The notes: generated by a model not told the origin, from the sequence alone. A stretch of DNA of 64,000 nt from an uncultured Lachnospiraceae bacterium (GCA_910577275.1 CAJTMW010000016.1:26749-90748), one strand, 5' to 3'; positions 33,181 to 42,775 are shown, numbered from the stretch's first letter. Numbers and translations are program-made.

Positions 33181-33261
33181 TTCATATCCTTTGCTATCTG
33201 CCTGTCCGATAACGCATACCTTGAAAGAGCCTCCCTGTGCTTTTTTCCTGACAGGCTCCTC

Positions 33262-34299
33262 TCACCCTACTTCCACCCGGCGCATATAATACCCGAATTT
33301 TCCGTTTTCCACGGCTCCGCTGCACTCAAATCCTTCAAACCCGAACATCACCGCCACCATTTTTTCCCGCTCAAAGTAGGTGCCCGGCACGCCCAGATAA
33401 AAGCAGAATCCGTTGCTGTCTCCCAGCTCTTTATCCGGTCCCAGAATCAAATGTCTGTAATTATAAAAACCATGCAAAAGAAAGCTGTTGTTTGCAAGCC
33501 TCTGGTAAGGTGCCGTCAGAAGATGGAAATCCCGCAGCTCGACGGATAGAAACGTCCTCTCGTCGCCAAAGGGATGAACCGTCTTATAGCTTCTTTGCAG
33601 CCGCGTCCACTTATCCTCTGACCGGCTGCCGCCTGCCGCATGTAAAGCCGGATTTTCCATGGAGGCATACGCCGCTTCCGAACTTTCCGCCAAATCTGCA
33701 CTAAAGGCCCGTCTCCCCGCAAACGGCCTGTCATACTCTTCTCTGCCGAAGCCGTCCCCCTGTTTATTGGTCTTTCCCGGGAATTTTGTATTCTCTGCCT
33801 TACTTCCCGTCCCCCGAGCGTCCTCCGTCTGGCGGGAGCCCTTTTCTCTGTAAGCCGGTTCTTCCTCCTCCGCTTCCCTCTCTGCCTTTTGTTCCGCCTT
33901 TTGGTATGCCCTTTGAAGGCTAGCGTTTTCCTTCCAGCAGCCGGATATCTTCCATCCTTCTCCCAGCCTGATTGCTATGCCGCAGACATCTTCTTCCCTG
34001 ACCTGCCCGCTCTCAAGACAGAACATGTCCCCCCGCACGGGAAAAATCTTTTCCGCAAAGGCTTCCTCTTTCCTTATCGTCACGGTTCCCCAAGGCAGCT
34101 CTCCGTCTTTGGTAATCAGCAGTAACATATAATTTCCATTATATACTTCTGCGTTTTTTTTAATATGTATTTCCAGCCTGCAGGCGCTTCTCTCCCTCTC
34201 GATTCTCAAAAATCCTGCAGAGGATTTTCTCTCGCCATCCTGGTAAACCGACAAATACCCTATCTTTTTTTCATATAAAAGCAACCTTATCCCTCCCAA
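33262..34299 (-). CDS. Conserved hypothetical protein (possibly DUF6128)
   Basis: A 345-aa soluble protein in two conserved blocks. The N-terminal block (1-130) is beta-rich (RLEIHIKKNAEVYNGNYMLLLI, VRGDMFCLESGQVREEDVCGIAIRLGEGW). A low-complexity charged linker (about 130-235, Glu/Lys/Gly/Arg-rich) joins it to a C-terminal block with LLTAPYQRLANNSFLLHGFYNYRHLILGP and FYLGVPGTYFEREKMVAVMFGFEGFECSG. The C-terminal block resembles a Lachnospiraceae family I recall as DUF6128; function unknown. Monocistronic, convergent to the SRP RNA. Confidence 0.7.
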   Translation of the reverse strand: MGGIRLLLYEKKIGYLSVYQDGERKSSAGFLRIERERSACRLEIHIKKNAEVYNGNYMLLLITKDGELPWGTVTIRKEEAFAEKIFPVRGDMFCLESGQVREEDVCGIAIRLGEGWKISGCWKENASLQRAYQKAEQKAEREAEEEEPAYREKGSRQTEDARGTGSKAENTKFPGKTNKQGDGFGREEYDRPFAGRRAFSADLAESSEAAYASMENPALHAAGGSRSEDKWTRLQRSYKTVHPFGDERTFLSVELRDFHLLTAPYQRLANNSFLLHGFYNYRHLILGPDKELGDSNGFCFYLGVPGTYFEREKMVAVMFGFEGFECSGAVENGKFGYYMRRVEVG

Positions 34300-34356
34300 C
34301 AGTCATGTACTATTGTATTCGGAAATAAGGCTGCTTATTCCATTCTGTTAACTTTG

Positions 34357-35445
34357 CTATTTATCCAGCAGGTTTAAGTATCTCATATAATTATAAACCA
34401 TCATGGCAATCTTAAACGTCAGCGCGTCGTCAAATGTACGCACATCGAGTCCCGTGCTCTTTTGCAGCTTTTCAACCCGGTACACAAGGGTGTTGCGGTG
34501 AACAAAAAGCTGTCTGGACGTCTCCGACACATTCAGGTTGTTTTCAAAGAACTTATTGACGGTGGTTACGATTTCCTCGTCAAAATTGCCGGGGTCATTG
34601 TCGCCGAAAATTTCCTCGATAAATATCCGGCAGAGATTTGCCGGAAGCTGATATATCAGACGGCCGATTCCAAGGCTTCCATAGGAGTTCACCTTTTTCT
34701 CCACATAGAAAATCTTACCCACGTCCAGCGCCATCATGGCTTCTTTATAAGACTTGGAGACATCCTTAAGCTCCTGAACCACAGTCCCGTATGCCACCCT
34801 GACATTCATCATGATTTCCGTGCTCATCATGTCAACAATCGTCTGGGCCGTCTGCTCGATTACCTCGCTGCCGTCTCCCTCCTCCAGGGATTTAATAAGG
34901 ATTACGCTGCTCTCGTCCACAGCCGTAATGAAATCCCCGGACTGTGAGGAAAACATACCTCTCAAAAATTCCATGGCCGTGGTGTCCTTCTCCGTCCTTG
35001 TCTCGATAATATAGACAACCCTTGGAACCACTACATCTATATGGAGCTTCTTCGCGCGGTTATACACATCCACTAAAAGCATGTTATCCATCAACAGATT
35101 CTGGAAGAAATTATTGCGGTCAAAGCGTTCCTTATAAGCGGTTATCAGCTGCTGTAGCTGGCTCACCGCTATTTTCCCTATGAGATAAGCTTCGTCATTG
35201 CTGCCCCTTGCCACCAGTATATATGCCGGCTCATTTTCGTCCGCCACCTTAAGCAGGTGGTCCTTGCCTATCACCTGACTGTCCGCCGGTGAATCCGCAA
35301 AGCTGGTGAGAAGCTCTGGCGCTATGTCGCCGCTGTCAAAAGTGGACGCTACCGGAAGCCCGTCCAGCCCAAACACGGCCAGATTAACTTTTGTGATGTT
35401 TCTAAGCTCTTCAATGCAGTTTAATATAATCTGTGTAGAAATCAT
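34357..35445 (-). CDS. PucR/CdaR-type HTH transcriptional regulator
   Basis: A 362-aa protein. The N-terminal part (1-125, LNCIEELRNITKVNLAVFGLDGLPVAST) resembles a small sensor domain, and a middle GGDEF-like/PucR region follows. The C-terminal HTH_30 domain reads FFENNLNVSETSRQLFVHRNTLVYRVEKLQKSTGLDVRTFDDALTFKIAMM (about 305-355). I chose ATG 35445, which has AAAGGA upstream; a longer frame to 35586 would overlap the upstream gene. Such regulators respond to small organic ligands. The gene is followed after 57 bp by an unrelated unit, so its target is unclear. Confidence 0.88.
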   Translation of the reverse strand: MISTQIILNCIEELRNITKVNLAVFGLDGLPVASTFDSGDIAPELLTSFADSPADSQVIGKDHLLKVADENEPAYILVARGSNDEAYLIGKIAVSQLQQLITAYKERFDRNNFFQNLLMDNMLLVDVYNRAKKLHIDVVVPRVVYIIETRTEKDTTAMEFLRGMFSSQSGDFITAVDESSVILIKSLEEGDGSEVIEQTAQTIVDMMSTEIMMNVRVAYGTVVQELKDVSKSYKEAMMALDVGKIFYVEKKVNSYGSLGIGRLIYQLPANLCRIFIEEIFGDNDPGNFDEEIVTTVNKFFENNLNVSETSRQLFVHRNTLVYRVEKLQKSTGLDVRTFDDALTFKIAMMVYNYMRYLNLLDK

Positions 35446-35512
35446 TTTATCACGTCCTTTCCAAATATAGCTATAGTATAACAGACTTTTTGGAGTGTTT
35501 GCAACTAAACAT

Positions 35513-37111
35513 TCAGTTAAAATTCTGCACTTCCTCAATTTCACAGGTATGTGTCTTTGACTTCCTGTCATAATTGATTCCCACAAGAAGAATGTTTCCC
35601 CTGTATTCTTCCAAAGCCTCTACATAACGTCTTTCCTTCATCTGTGCAATAGCGCCGGATGCCGCTTTGTCCCATTTAAGTTCGATAATCACCGCCGGCT
35701 TATCCCCATAGAGTTTTCTCGGGATAAAACAAAGGTCTGCAAAACCTTTTCCGCCGGGCATCTCACGGACAACTGTATAATATTCTCTGGCAGAGTAAAA
35801 CGCCAGACTGATTGTACAGCTGAGTGAATTTTCGTCATTATACTGAAGGATTGAAATCTCACTGTGGGCGCGGGCAATGCCCTCCGCCACAGCCTCTCCA
35901 TCCATTTTCCATAAGGCCTCCAAAAGCTTTCTTGACGCCTCCAGAGAATGCATCACCTCATGCCAGTCCATGGTTCTGATTGCATTCACATACTCCTGTG
36001 AAACCTCTTTGTTGGGAATCCTAACCGTTTCAGCAATGCTGTTGTAACTCAGATATCCCAGATGCGCCAAAAGCGTCAAAACGTCGTCTCTTATTGCAAA
36101 GGTCGTCATATCATTACTGAATGTCCCTGTACTAATGCGTACCTCTTCCCCCGCAAGCATCCTGACCACGGCATCCTTTAGCCCATCCATATCCATTTGA
36201 ATATAAACCTTAAGAGCTTCATAGGTCTCTGTCTGATTCCAGTATGTTCCAAACTTATGCCGAAGAATTGCCTCCACTACAGACTTTGGGCTATACATAG
36301 AATAACAGATATTCTCGTCTTCCGTATGTGTGAATAAGCGATAGCCGTCATACCAGGCCTTCGCCTCCTCGAAGCTTATCTTATTGGCAATACAGAGCGC
36401 CTTTACCTCCTCCTCCGTAAAGCCAAAATATTCCGCCAGATTCCCCGGCTCCGTCATAGAATACTCTGTAAACATATTAAGGGCTGAATGGGAACCATAC
36501 TTCTTAATCGGCAAAATACCTGTCATGTATGCCAACGCCACATAATCCTGGTCTTTCAGCCACACCCGCAGAAAATCAAGATATTGCTTTTGCGCAGATG
36601 TATTCTGTTGATACTCCCTGAAAAAGCAATCCCATTCATCAATCAAAATGATAAAAGAATGACCTGTCCCGGCAAAAATATCCTTCATCACCTGAATCAG
36701 GTTGTCTTTATCACGAAAATGTACCTGCGTAAAACACTCTGTCAAATCAAAAACCAGATACCTTTTGAGCATTGACAGCATCTCATCCATACTTCGGGTT
36801 ACGCTTAAAAATTCCTGCATATTGATTTTAATGACGTCGTATTGGTTCAGATGGGTTTTATATGATTGGGACTCACTGATTATCAGATTGTCAAATAAAT
36901 TTGAAGAATCATCATTCCGGCCATAGTATGCCGCCAGCATATCTGCCGCCATTGATTTTCCAAAACGTCTCGGACGGCTGACACACACAAATTTCTGCCT
37001 TGTATTTATAAGGGTATTCGTTTTCTCGATAAGCCCCGACTTATCTACATATATTGCAGAATTCAGGCTCTCGCAAAATCCCTTGTTTCCCGGATTCAGA
37101 TAACTTCCCAT
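35513..37111 (-). CDS. AAA-ATPase-like protein with PDDEXK_9 nuclease-like domain
   Basis: A 532-aa protein of the AAA-ATPase_like/DUF1703 group. The start MGSYLNPGNKGFCESLNSAIYVDKSGLIEKTN is diagnostic, with P-loop RPRRFGKSMAADML (about residues 47-60), Walker B IILIDEWD and a sensor region MTGILPIKKYG. The C-terminal PDDEXK_9 domain has FADLCFIPRKLYGDKPAVIIELKWDK (D...ExK) near residues 455-480. ATG 37111 has GGAGG upstream; the frame to 37156 overlaps a terminator. The family is abundant in Lachnospiraceae, often in many copies per genome, and its role is not established. Confidence 0.9.
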   Translation of the reverse strand: MGSYLNPGNKGFCESLNSAIYVDKSGLIEKTNTLINTRQKFVCVSRPRRFGKSMAADMLAAYYGRNDDSSNLFDNLIISESQSYKTHLNQYDVIKINMQEFLSVTRSMDEMLSMLKRYLVFDLTECFTQVHFRDKDNLIQVMKDIFAGTGHSFIILIDEWDCFFREYQQNTSAQKQYLDFLRVWLKDQDYVALAYMTGILPIKKYGSHSALNMFTEYSMTEPGNLAEYFGFTEEEVKALCIANKISFEEAKAWYDGYRLFTHTEDENICYSMYSPKSVVEAILRHKFGTYWNQTETYEALKVYIQMDMDGLKDAVVRMLAGEEVRISTGTFSNDMTTFAIRDDVLTLLAHLGYLSYNSIAETVRIPNKEVSQEYVNAIRTMDWHEVMHSLEASRKLLEALWKMDGEAVAEGIARAHSEISILQYNDENSLSCTISLAFYSAREYYTVVREMPGGKGFADLCFIPRKLYGDKPAVIIELKWDKAASGAIAQMKERRYVEALEEYRGNILLVGINYDRKSKTHTCEIEEVQNFN

Positions 37112-37144
37112 ATTCCTACCTCCAATCAGCAACAGCCTATTGAT

Positions 37145-37174
37145 AAAAAGAAGCACCCCTTATCGGAGTGCTTC
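37145..37174 (-). terminator. Terminator after the MsmK/UgpC-type ATPase gene
   Basis: On the minus strand GAAGCACTCC pairs with GGGGTGCTTC around a short loop (37150-37174), followed by TTTTTA (37145-37149). It is 15 bp past the stop of the 37189-38298 gene. Confidence 0.85.
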
Positions 37175-37188
37175 CCATCATATTCTTA

Positions 37189-38298
37189 TTAGTTTGTGAT
37201 TGTCTGCTCTGTCTCTTTGTCGAATACGTGAATCTTCTCAACATCGAAGCAGAATTTAATTGTATCGCCAGGTCTTGCGGATGTACGGGAATCAACCCTT
37301 GCAGTAATCGGGAACTCTTCCAAATCAAAGTACAGATAAACTTCTGCGCCGAGCAACTCGTATACTCTGACGGTTGACTCGAATACGCACTTAGCGTTCT
37401 GAACAACTTCAGGAGCATCATATACATCCTCAGGACGGATACCAAAGGTAACCTTCTTGCCTGCATAGCCGCCGTCGATTAACTTCTTGGATTTTGCAGC
37501 AGGGAGAGGAATGCTCTTGCCGGCAACCTTAAGGCTTGCAACATCGCCGCTCACTTCTACAGTAGCGTCAAGGAAGTTCATCTGAGGTGAACCCATGAAT
37601 CCGGCAACGAACAGATTGCCCGGCTTCTCATACAGATTCTGAGGGGTATCTACCTGCTGGATAACGCCGTCCTTCATAACTACGATTCTGTCGCCCAGCG
37701 TCATAGCTTCTGTCTGGTCATGTGTTACGTAGATGATGGTGGTGCCCAGTCTCTGGTGCAGTTTTGCAATCTCTATACGCATCTGAACACGCAGCTTTGC
37801 GTCCAGGTTGGAAAGAGGCTCATCCATAAGGAATACCTTAGGGCTACGAACAATAGCACGTCCCATAGCAACACGCTGTCTCTGACCACCGGACAAAGCC
37901 TTCGGCTTACGGTCAAGCAGAGCTGTCAGGTCAAGAATCTTAGCTGCTTCCTTAACCATCTTGTCAATTTCATCTTTCGGTACTTTTCTTAACTTAAGGC
38001 CGAATGCCATGTTATCATAAACTGACATATGAGGATACAGAGCGTAGTTCTGGAATACCATCGCGATATCTCTATCCTTAGGCTCAACATCATTGACAAC
38101 CCTGTCACCAATCTTAAGTTCGCCGGAAGAAATGTCTTCCAGACCGGCTACCATACGAAGTGTGGTAGACTTACCACATCCTGAAGGGCCTACGAAGATA
38201 ATAAACTCTTTATCTGCAATTTCAAGATTGAAATCTTTTACAGCTTCAAATCCGTTAGGATACACCTTGCAGATGTTTTTTAAAGATAAACTTGCCAT
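37189..38298 (-). CDS. Sugar ABC transporter ATP-binding protein (MsmK/UgpC type)
   Basis: A 369-aa ATPase. Walker A GPSGCGKSTTLRM (about residues 37-49), signature LSGGQRQRVAMGRAIV, Walker B VFLMDEPLSNLDAKLR, H-loop YVTHDQTEAMTLGDRIVVM. The C-terminal OB/MalK regulatory domain (about 235-369) has FGIRPEDVYDAPE. Stand-alone genes of this type (MsmX/MsmK) energise several carbohydrate importers whose permeases are encoded elsewhere, which fits the absence of permease genes here and the YesN/YesM and rhamnosidase content of the genome. AAGGAGG precedes the start; a terminator follows. Confidence 0.95.
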   Translation of the reverse strand: MASLSLKNICKVYPNGFEAVKDFNLEIADKEFIIFVGPSGCGKSTTLRMVAGLEDISSGELKIGDRVVNDVEPKDRDIAMVFQNYALYPHMSVYDNMAFGLKLRKVPKDEIDKMVKEAAKILDLTALLDRKPKALSGGQRQRVAMGRAIVRSPKVFLMDEPLSNLDAKLRVQMRIEIAKLHQRLGTTIIYVTHDQTEAMTLGDRIVVMKDGVIQQVDTPQNLYEKPGNLFVAGFMGSPQMNFLDATVEVSGDVASLKVAGKSIPLPAAKSKKLIDGGYAGKKVTFGIRPEDVYDAPEVVQNAKCVFESTVRVYELLGAEVYLYFDLEEFPITARVDSRTSARPGDTIKFCFDVEKIHVFDKETEQTITN

Positions 38299-38498
38299 TG
38301 TTATTTGCCTCCTTAAATTTTTAATTCACAATCAAGTCTGAAATCAGTATACATGAAATTACCGTTTCTGGCTATGCCACTATTCCACAAAGATTTTATC
38401 ATCCGTTGTCAAAAATGCTTACATTAGATGAACGATTTTACAGCGAGTGGCAATCTGGCCAACAAATGCCAGCCATCAATAGGCACTTTGTACAAACT

Positions 38499-39332
38499 TT
38501 ATTCTGTTTCCCTTTTTTCCGCTCCTGCAAGAGAAATTTCCTCCGGCTTTTCGGCTTCCTCCGCCGCTTCAAAAGCCCCTTGGGACACTTTTACTTCTTC
38601 CATTGCCCCGGCAGGCCCGTCCGTTTCGCCGGCTGTCTCAGCATTTCCCGAAATTTCCTCCGATTCCCCGCCTTCTATCGGGGCAATCGTCCACTCCTCG
38701 TCGCTGACGATTCCGTCCTCCTCGGGCTCGAAGCGCTTAAACGTCTTGTTATAGAGAAGGGCGCAGACAAAAGCCGGGCCCGATATTCCAAGGCAGAACA
38801 CCACGGGAAGGATTTTTACGGCAAACAGCATCAGGACAAAAGGGATAATCCAGCATATTATCATAAGAACCGTTTTGGGAAAGCTTAAAATTCCCATAAA
38901 GAGAGAATTTTTAAAAATATTTTTGGTGGTGTTGTCAAATCTGGCAAGAACCGGGAATACATGCATAATCCCGATAAGCCCCACGATTGCCACAGCCAGG
39001 AACGCAACCTTAAGCCACAGCGGAAACGTAACGCCGGAATATGTAAAAATGTAAAAATCCCCGGCCAGAACAATAATTGCCAGCAGAATAATCAGCCAGA
39101 TAATCGTCGCCTGTTTAAAATTCTGCTTAAAGGACTTAAAAAACTGCCGTGTAAGATGGCTGTCCTCATTTCTTACCATTTTTAAAACCACGTAATTTAA
39201 AGCTGTCATGGACGCCCCTATGGTGATAACCGGAATGCAGCAGACAAGCGTCAGTAAATTTAAGTAAATCAAATCCGCCATCTTGTTCAAACCGGAAAAC
39301 AAAGGGCTTTCCAGGTCAAATAATTTTCCCAC
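38499..39332 (-). CDS. YesL/DUF624 family membrane protein
   Basis: A 277-aa protein. Five or six helices occupy residues about 20-200 (LIYLNLLTLVCCIPVITIGASMTALNYVVLKMVRNEDSHLTRQFFKSFKQNFKQATIIWLIILLAI is the family signature). A cytoplasmic acidic tail of about 75 residues (Glu/Ala-rich) is longer than usual. YesL-type proteins usually occur with YesM/YesN and sugar importers; the role is unknown. It lies 13 bp downstream of the HD-GYP gene stop and shares its strand, so co-transcription is possible. Confidence 0.88.
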   Translation of the reverse strand: MGKLFDLESPLFSGLNKMADLIYLNLLTLVCCIPVITIGASMTALNYVVLKMVRNEDSHLTRQFFKSFKQNFKQATIIWLIILLAIIVLAGDFYIFTYSGVTFPLWLKVAFLAVAIVGLIGIMHVFPVLARFDNTTKNIFKNSLFMGILSFPKTVLMIICWIIPFVLMLFAVKILPVVFCLGISGPAFVCALLYNKTFKRFEPEEDGIVSDEEWTIAPIEGGESEEISGNAETAGETDGPAGAMEEVKVSQGAFEAAEEAEKPEEISLAGAEKRETE

Positions 39333-39345
39333 TTAACTTTTCCTC

Positions 39346-40602
39346 CTAATGATTGCTTTTCATCTTGCCGGAAACCTGTCTAAATTGTCTGTTAATCTTG
39401 CGATAGGTGGTAAGTATCTCCTCCACCCGCTCTTTCATGTGCTGCATGATTTCTTCATAGTAATCGAAGAATGTCTTCACGATGACCCTGTCGTATTTTC
39501 CGGCTTCCGAGTCCTGCCTGATGATATCCTGCATTTCCTGTTCCGTGAAGGCCGCCCTGTAAGACCGCTTATCCAGAAGCGCCGTTACAGCGTCCGCAAG
39601 CTGTACGATTTCCTGACGAATATTCATCTGCGCCTCCCTCAGCCCTCTCGGATAACCGCTCCCGTCGCATCTTTCATGATGGGCGGCCACGATTTCCACC
39701 ACCTCCGGCGCCATTCTGCTATGTAAAACCTTCTCCGCCACATGGACGTGCATTCTCACCTTTTTGTACTCGTCCTCCGTCAATGGCCTTGGCGCGTCGA
39801 TAATCTCATTGGGTATCGCCACCATGCCGATATCATGGAGAAGGGCTCCGTAGTACATTTCCTCCCTGTCCAGACTGCCCACGCCCATCCTCTGGGCAAG
39901 GCTCTCCGCGATACACATGCAGGTCACCGTATTGACGACTGCGGATTCCCGGCGGAACCCCTGGCAGTACATCAGCATTTCCAGATACTTCTTCTTATCG
40001 TCGTTATTAAAAATCAGATAGCTGATAATGTCGTCCAGTTCTTCTTTGTACTGTCCTTTCCTCACCTTTGTGAGCACGTCAAAATCGTCAACCGCCTTCT
40101 GGAACAGCCTGAGCGCTTCCCGGCTGACCACCTTTTCCGCCTGCTTGTCAAACATGGAAAGCTCGAACTTATCGCCCAGAGCCACGGAATAAATGTCAAC
40201 CTTCTCAGCCAGATTTAAGTAGGCCGTGATGTCCTTATACCCGAAGTTCAGCGTCTTTAGCTGGGCGTAATCCGTGTGGTGGTAAAGAATCACCGGCGCC
40301 AGCTCACTGATAGGGGAAAGGTGCTTGAACACAAGGTAACCGTAGGTGGAATGGGGCAGGGACGTCCTGAGCTCATACTGGAGCATATCCTTCGGATTGT
40401 CCGTCTTATACGCGCCGATATCATGCATGGACGCCATGAACGCAAAATCCGCCAGCTCATATTTCTCGTAGCCACCCTTGCATTCCAGCATCTTATACAG
40501 ATAATACGCCACCCTCGAGCCATGGTCCATGGCCCTTCTGTCCACCAGCTTCAAGGTGTCTCTCATTAATAAAAAAATATCTTTACTGTGAATGTATTCC
40601 AT
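39346..40602 (-). CDS. HD-GYP domain phosphodiesterase-like protein
   Basis: A 418-aa soluble protein with two HD units. The first (about 20-190, FMASMHDIGAYKTDN) is partly conserved. The second (about 215-375) is a full HD-GYP domain: ALLHDIGMVAIPNEIIDAPRPLTEDEY, then HVAEKVL, AAHHERCDGSGYPRGLREAQMN and QLADAVTALLDKRSYR. HD-GYP domains hydrolyse cyclic di-GMP to GMP; a second HD unit suggests a tandem arrangement. There is no receiver or membrane domain. ATG 40602 has GGTAAGG upstream and begins 6 nt after the stop of the GNAT gene, so the two are one operon. Confidence 0.88.
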   Translation of the reverse strand: MEYIHSKDIFLLMRDTLKLVDRRAMDHGSRVAYYLYKMLECKGGYEKYELADFAFMASMHDIGAYKTDNPKDMLQYELRTSLPHSTYGYLVFKHLSPISELAPVILYHHTDYAQLKTLNFGYKDITAYLNLAEKVDIYSVALGDKFELSMFDKQAEKVVSREALRLFQKAVDDFDVLTKVRKGQYKEELDDIISYLIFNNDDKKKYLEMLMYCQGFRRESAVVNTVTCMCIAESLAQRMGVGSLDREEMYYGALLHDIGMVAIPNEIIDAPRPLTEDEYKKVRMHVHVAEKVLHSRMAPEVVEIVAAHHERCDGSGYPRGLREAQMNIRQEIVQLADAVTALLDKRSYRAAFTEQEMQDIIRQDSEAGKYDRVIVKTFFDYYEEIMQHMKERVEEILTTYRKINRQFRQVSGKMKSNH

Positions 40603-40607
40603 AAGCC

Positions 40608-41084
40608 TTACCTTCCCGAAATGATGTATTCCATTGGCGTGAATATGATTCCGTCCTGCCGCCGCTCCGGCCCCAGGTCCCGAAAGCCCAGCCTGCGGTA
40701 AAAAGCGGCGCCGTAGGGCGAGGCATTCACCGTAAGCCGGCATTCATCCTTCACATAACGCGCCATCTGTTCTATCAGAGCCCTTCCGATTCCATGTCTG
40801 TGATATCTTTTATCTACAAAAAGGAGAGAGATGTGACACCTGTTCCGCAGCGTAATCATTCCCACCATTCTGCCCCGGATATAAGCGGCAAGCAGCCGGT
40901 AGTCCCCCGAAAGAAACATCCGCTTAAGTCCTGTGTCCGTTATAAAATCCTCAAAGCTCCTGACGCCTTCCGGCGTGTAATCGCCCGCTTCAAATTCCAG
41001 AAAGGTTTTCCACGCCAGCCCCATAGCATCTTCCCATTCGTCCTGGTCCGCCAGGCGTATTTCAAAAGATATCCCCTCGTCCAT
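40608..41084 (-). CDS. GNAT family N-acetyltransferase
   Basis: A 158-aa acetyltransferase. It starts SFEIRLADQDEWEDAMGLAWKTFLEFEAGDYTPEGV. The acetyl-CoA pyrophosphate loop is VDKRYHRHGIGRALIEQMARYV (R/QxxGxG/A), followed by LTVNASPYGAAFYRRLGFRDLG. The substrate is unknown. It is first in a short operon with the HD-GYP and possibly YesL genes. Confidence 0.9.
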   Translation of the reverse strand: MDEGISFEIRLADQDEWEDAMGLAWKTFLEFEAGDYTPEGVRSFEDFITDTGLKRMFLSGDYRLLAAYIRGRMVGMITLRNRCHISLLFVDKRYHRHGIGRALIEQMARYVKDECRLTVNASPYGAAFYRRLGFRDLGPERRQDGIIFTPMEYIISGR

Positions 41085-41178
41085 TGAACTGCCCTTTCAA
41101 ACTACAGATATTTTATTATAACAGATTCCCTCCCACTTTACAATCAATGAACCGGCATCATTTTTATTTCCAAAACTT

Positions 41179-42159
41179 TTATTTCATTACCTGATTCACC
41201 AGAGGAAGTCCGTTTTCAAGGGCATAGGCGTTCTCAAGGGTGGTTTTGGCAATGGCGTGCATAGCCTCCCTGGTAAAAAATCCCATGTGGGAGGTCACCA
41301 GAACGTTAGGCAGGGTCATAAGGCGCGCCAGATTTTCGTCCGTGATAATTTCCCCGGAACGGTCCTCGTAAAAGACGCCCTCCTCCTCCTCGTAAACGTC
41401 AAGTCCCACGCCCCCGAATTTTCCTTCGAGCATTCCCTCAATCAGCGCTTCCGTGTCAATCAGCCCGCCTCTCGATGTATTGATAAGGTAGACGCCCTTT
41501 TTCATGGCAGCAATGGACCTCCTGTTGACGATATGCTTTGTGCCGGAATTGAGAGGACAATGCAGGGAGATGACATCCGATTGCTCAAAAAGCTCCTCCA
41601 GGTCCACATACTCCGCCTCGATTCCCTCCACCGGATACGGGTCGTAGCAAATCACCCGCATCTGAAAGCCATTTAATATCTTAATCATGGCCTGCCCGAT
41701 TTTTCCCGTACCGATGACGCCCGCCGTCTTTTCAAACAGGTCGGCTCCCATAAGGCCGTTCAGGCTCATGTTGAATTCCCTTGTCCTGTTGTAGGCTTTG
41801 TGGGTCAGCCTGTTCACGGTAAGCAAAAGCGCCATGGAAAACTCCGCCACCGATTCCGGGGAATAGCTGGGAACACGCAGAAGCACAATTTTATCCTCCG
41901 CCGCTTTCACATCCACGTTATTGTAGCCGGCGCTCCGAAGCAAAATGGCCTTGACCTTCATTTCATAGAGCGCGTCTATCATTTCGGCATTTACATAATC
42001 ATTGACGAAAATGCAGATTGCATCGTACCCCTTCGCCATGAATATGGTTTCCTGATTGCAGGACGCCTCGATAAAATGAATGTCAAAGCCATATTCCTTT
42101 CCCATCGGTTCAAACCATGTTTTGTCATAAGGCTTCGTCCCGTAAAACGCAATTTTCAT
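41179..42159 (-). CDS. D-2-hydroxyacid dehydrogenase (D-lactate dehydrogenase type)
   Basis: A 326-aa NAD-dependent dehydrogenase. The NAD loop is GVIGTGKIGQAMIKIL (about residues 145-160). Catalytic residues lie in LLRSAGYNNVDV (substrate-binding), LINTSRGGLIDTEALIEGM (arginine) and VGLDVYEEE with LVTSHMGFFTREAM (acid-histidine pair). Length and motifs fit the fermentative LdhA group that reduces pyruvate to D-lactate, though related 2-ketoacids are possible. AGGTGTT precedes the ATG. It appears monocistronic. Confidence 0.92.
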   Translation of the reverse strand: MKIAFYGTKPYDKTWFEPMGKEYGFDIHFIEASCNQETIFMAKGYDAICIFVNDYVNAEMIDALYEMKVKAILLRSAGYNNVDVKAAEDKIVLLRVPSYSPESVAEFSMALLLTVNRLTHKAYNRTREFNMSLNGLMGADLFEKTAGVIGTGKIGQAMIKILNGFQMRVICYDPYPVEGIEAEYVDLEELFEQSDVISLHCPLNSGTKHIVNRRSIAAMKKGVYLINTSRGGLIDTEALIEGMLEGKFGGVGLDVYEEEEGVFYEDRSGEIITDENLARLMTLPNVLVTSHMGFFTREAMHAIAKTTLENAYALENGLPLVNQVMK

Positions 42160-42230
42160 ATAACACCTCCGTATTTTTCTGACATGTTATCTATTTTTAC
42201 AGAACTATCCTTATTTTATTCTTTTACTTT

Positions 42231-42752
42231 TTATGAAAACAGATTACTGAAAAAATTCTTAACGGAATTTTTCAGATTTGTAAAAAAACCGCTGACCGCG
42301 TTTGAAGCTGCGTTCTTCACCGCGCCGGTCACAACCTCGTCCACATGCTCCACAAAATCATTTCCGTATTCCTGATAAAGCCCCTGGGTCTTATCTATGA
42401 TGTATTCCGCGGAAAATCCCAAATTCTCCAGCTTTTCCATGGTGGCAACCAGTTCCCCGGCATCCTCTTTGCTGATGGTAACGCCAAACTTTCCCTCGCC
42501 TTCTTTAATCGCGTTTTCAATTCCTTCCCGGGTGCTCAGATTTCCCTCCTGCACCTGTTCCTTCAGAAAAGAAAAGACCTCGTTTGCCGTTTCCTCGTCT
42601 ACCTCCTCGAAGACTGCCGACAGCTGCCGCTTTACCTGCTCCATGATATCGGCCGCTCCGCCCCCGTCCGCCTCCGCGGCGGACACATTACCCGGCATTG
42701 CCAGAAACAGCGCCATGCAGACGGCCAAAACCGCTGAAATTTTTCTTATCAT
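42231..42752 (-). CDS. Secreted small hypothetical protein (DUF1002-like)
   Basis: A 173-aa exported protein. The signal peptide KISAVLAVCMALFLAMPGNVSA ends at an AxA-like site. The mature part is an all-helical acidic region (MEQVKRQLSAVFEEVDEETANEVFSFLKEQVQEG, then ENAIKEGEGKFGVTISKEDAGELVATMEKLENLGF), which resembles DUF1002-type proteins. A final amphipathic helix (NLKNSVKNFFSNLFS) may touch membranes. GAGGAGAA lies before ATG 42752. It is located 24 bp downstream of the hydrolase gene stop and may be co-expressed with it. Confidence 0.7.
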   Translation of the reverse strand: MIRKISAVLAVCMALFLAMPGNVSAAEADGGGAADIMEQVKRQLSAVFEEVDEETANEVFSFLKEQVQEGNLSTREGIENAIKEGEGKFGVTISKEDAGELVATMEKLENLGFSAEYIIDKTQGLYQEYGNDFVEHVDEVVTGAVKNAASNAVSGFFTNLKNSVKNFFSNLFS

Positions 42753-42775
42753 TCTTTCTCCTCGTTTTTCGTTTT

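Noticed and set aside
38406..38888. 160-codon plus-strand frame over the YesL gene
   Set aside because: It is the mirror of the repetitive acidic tail and membrane part of the minus-strand gene.
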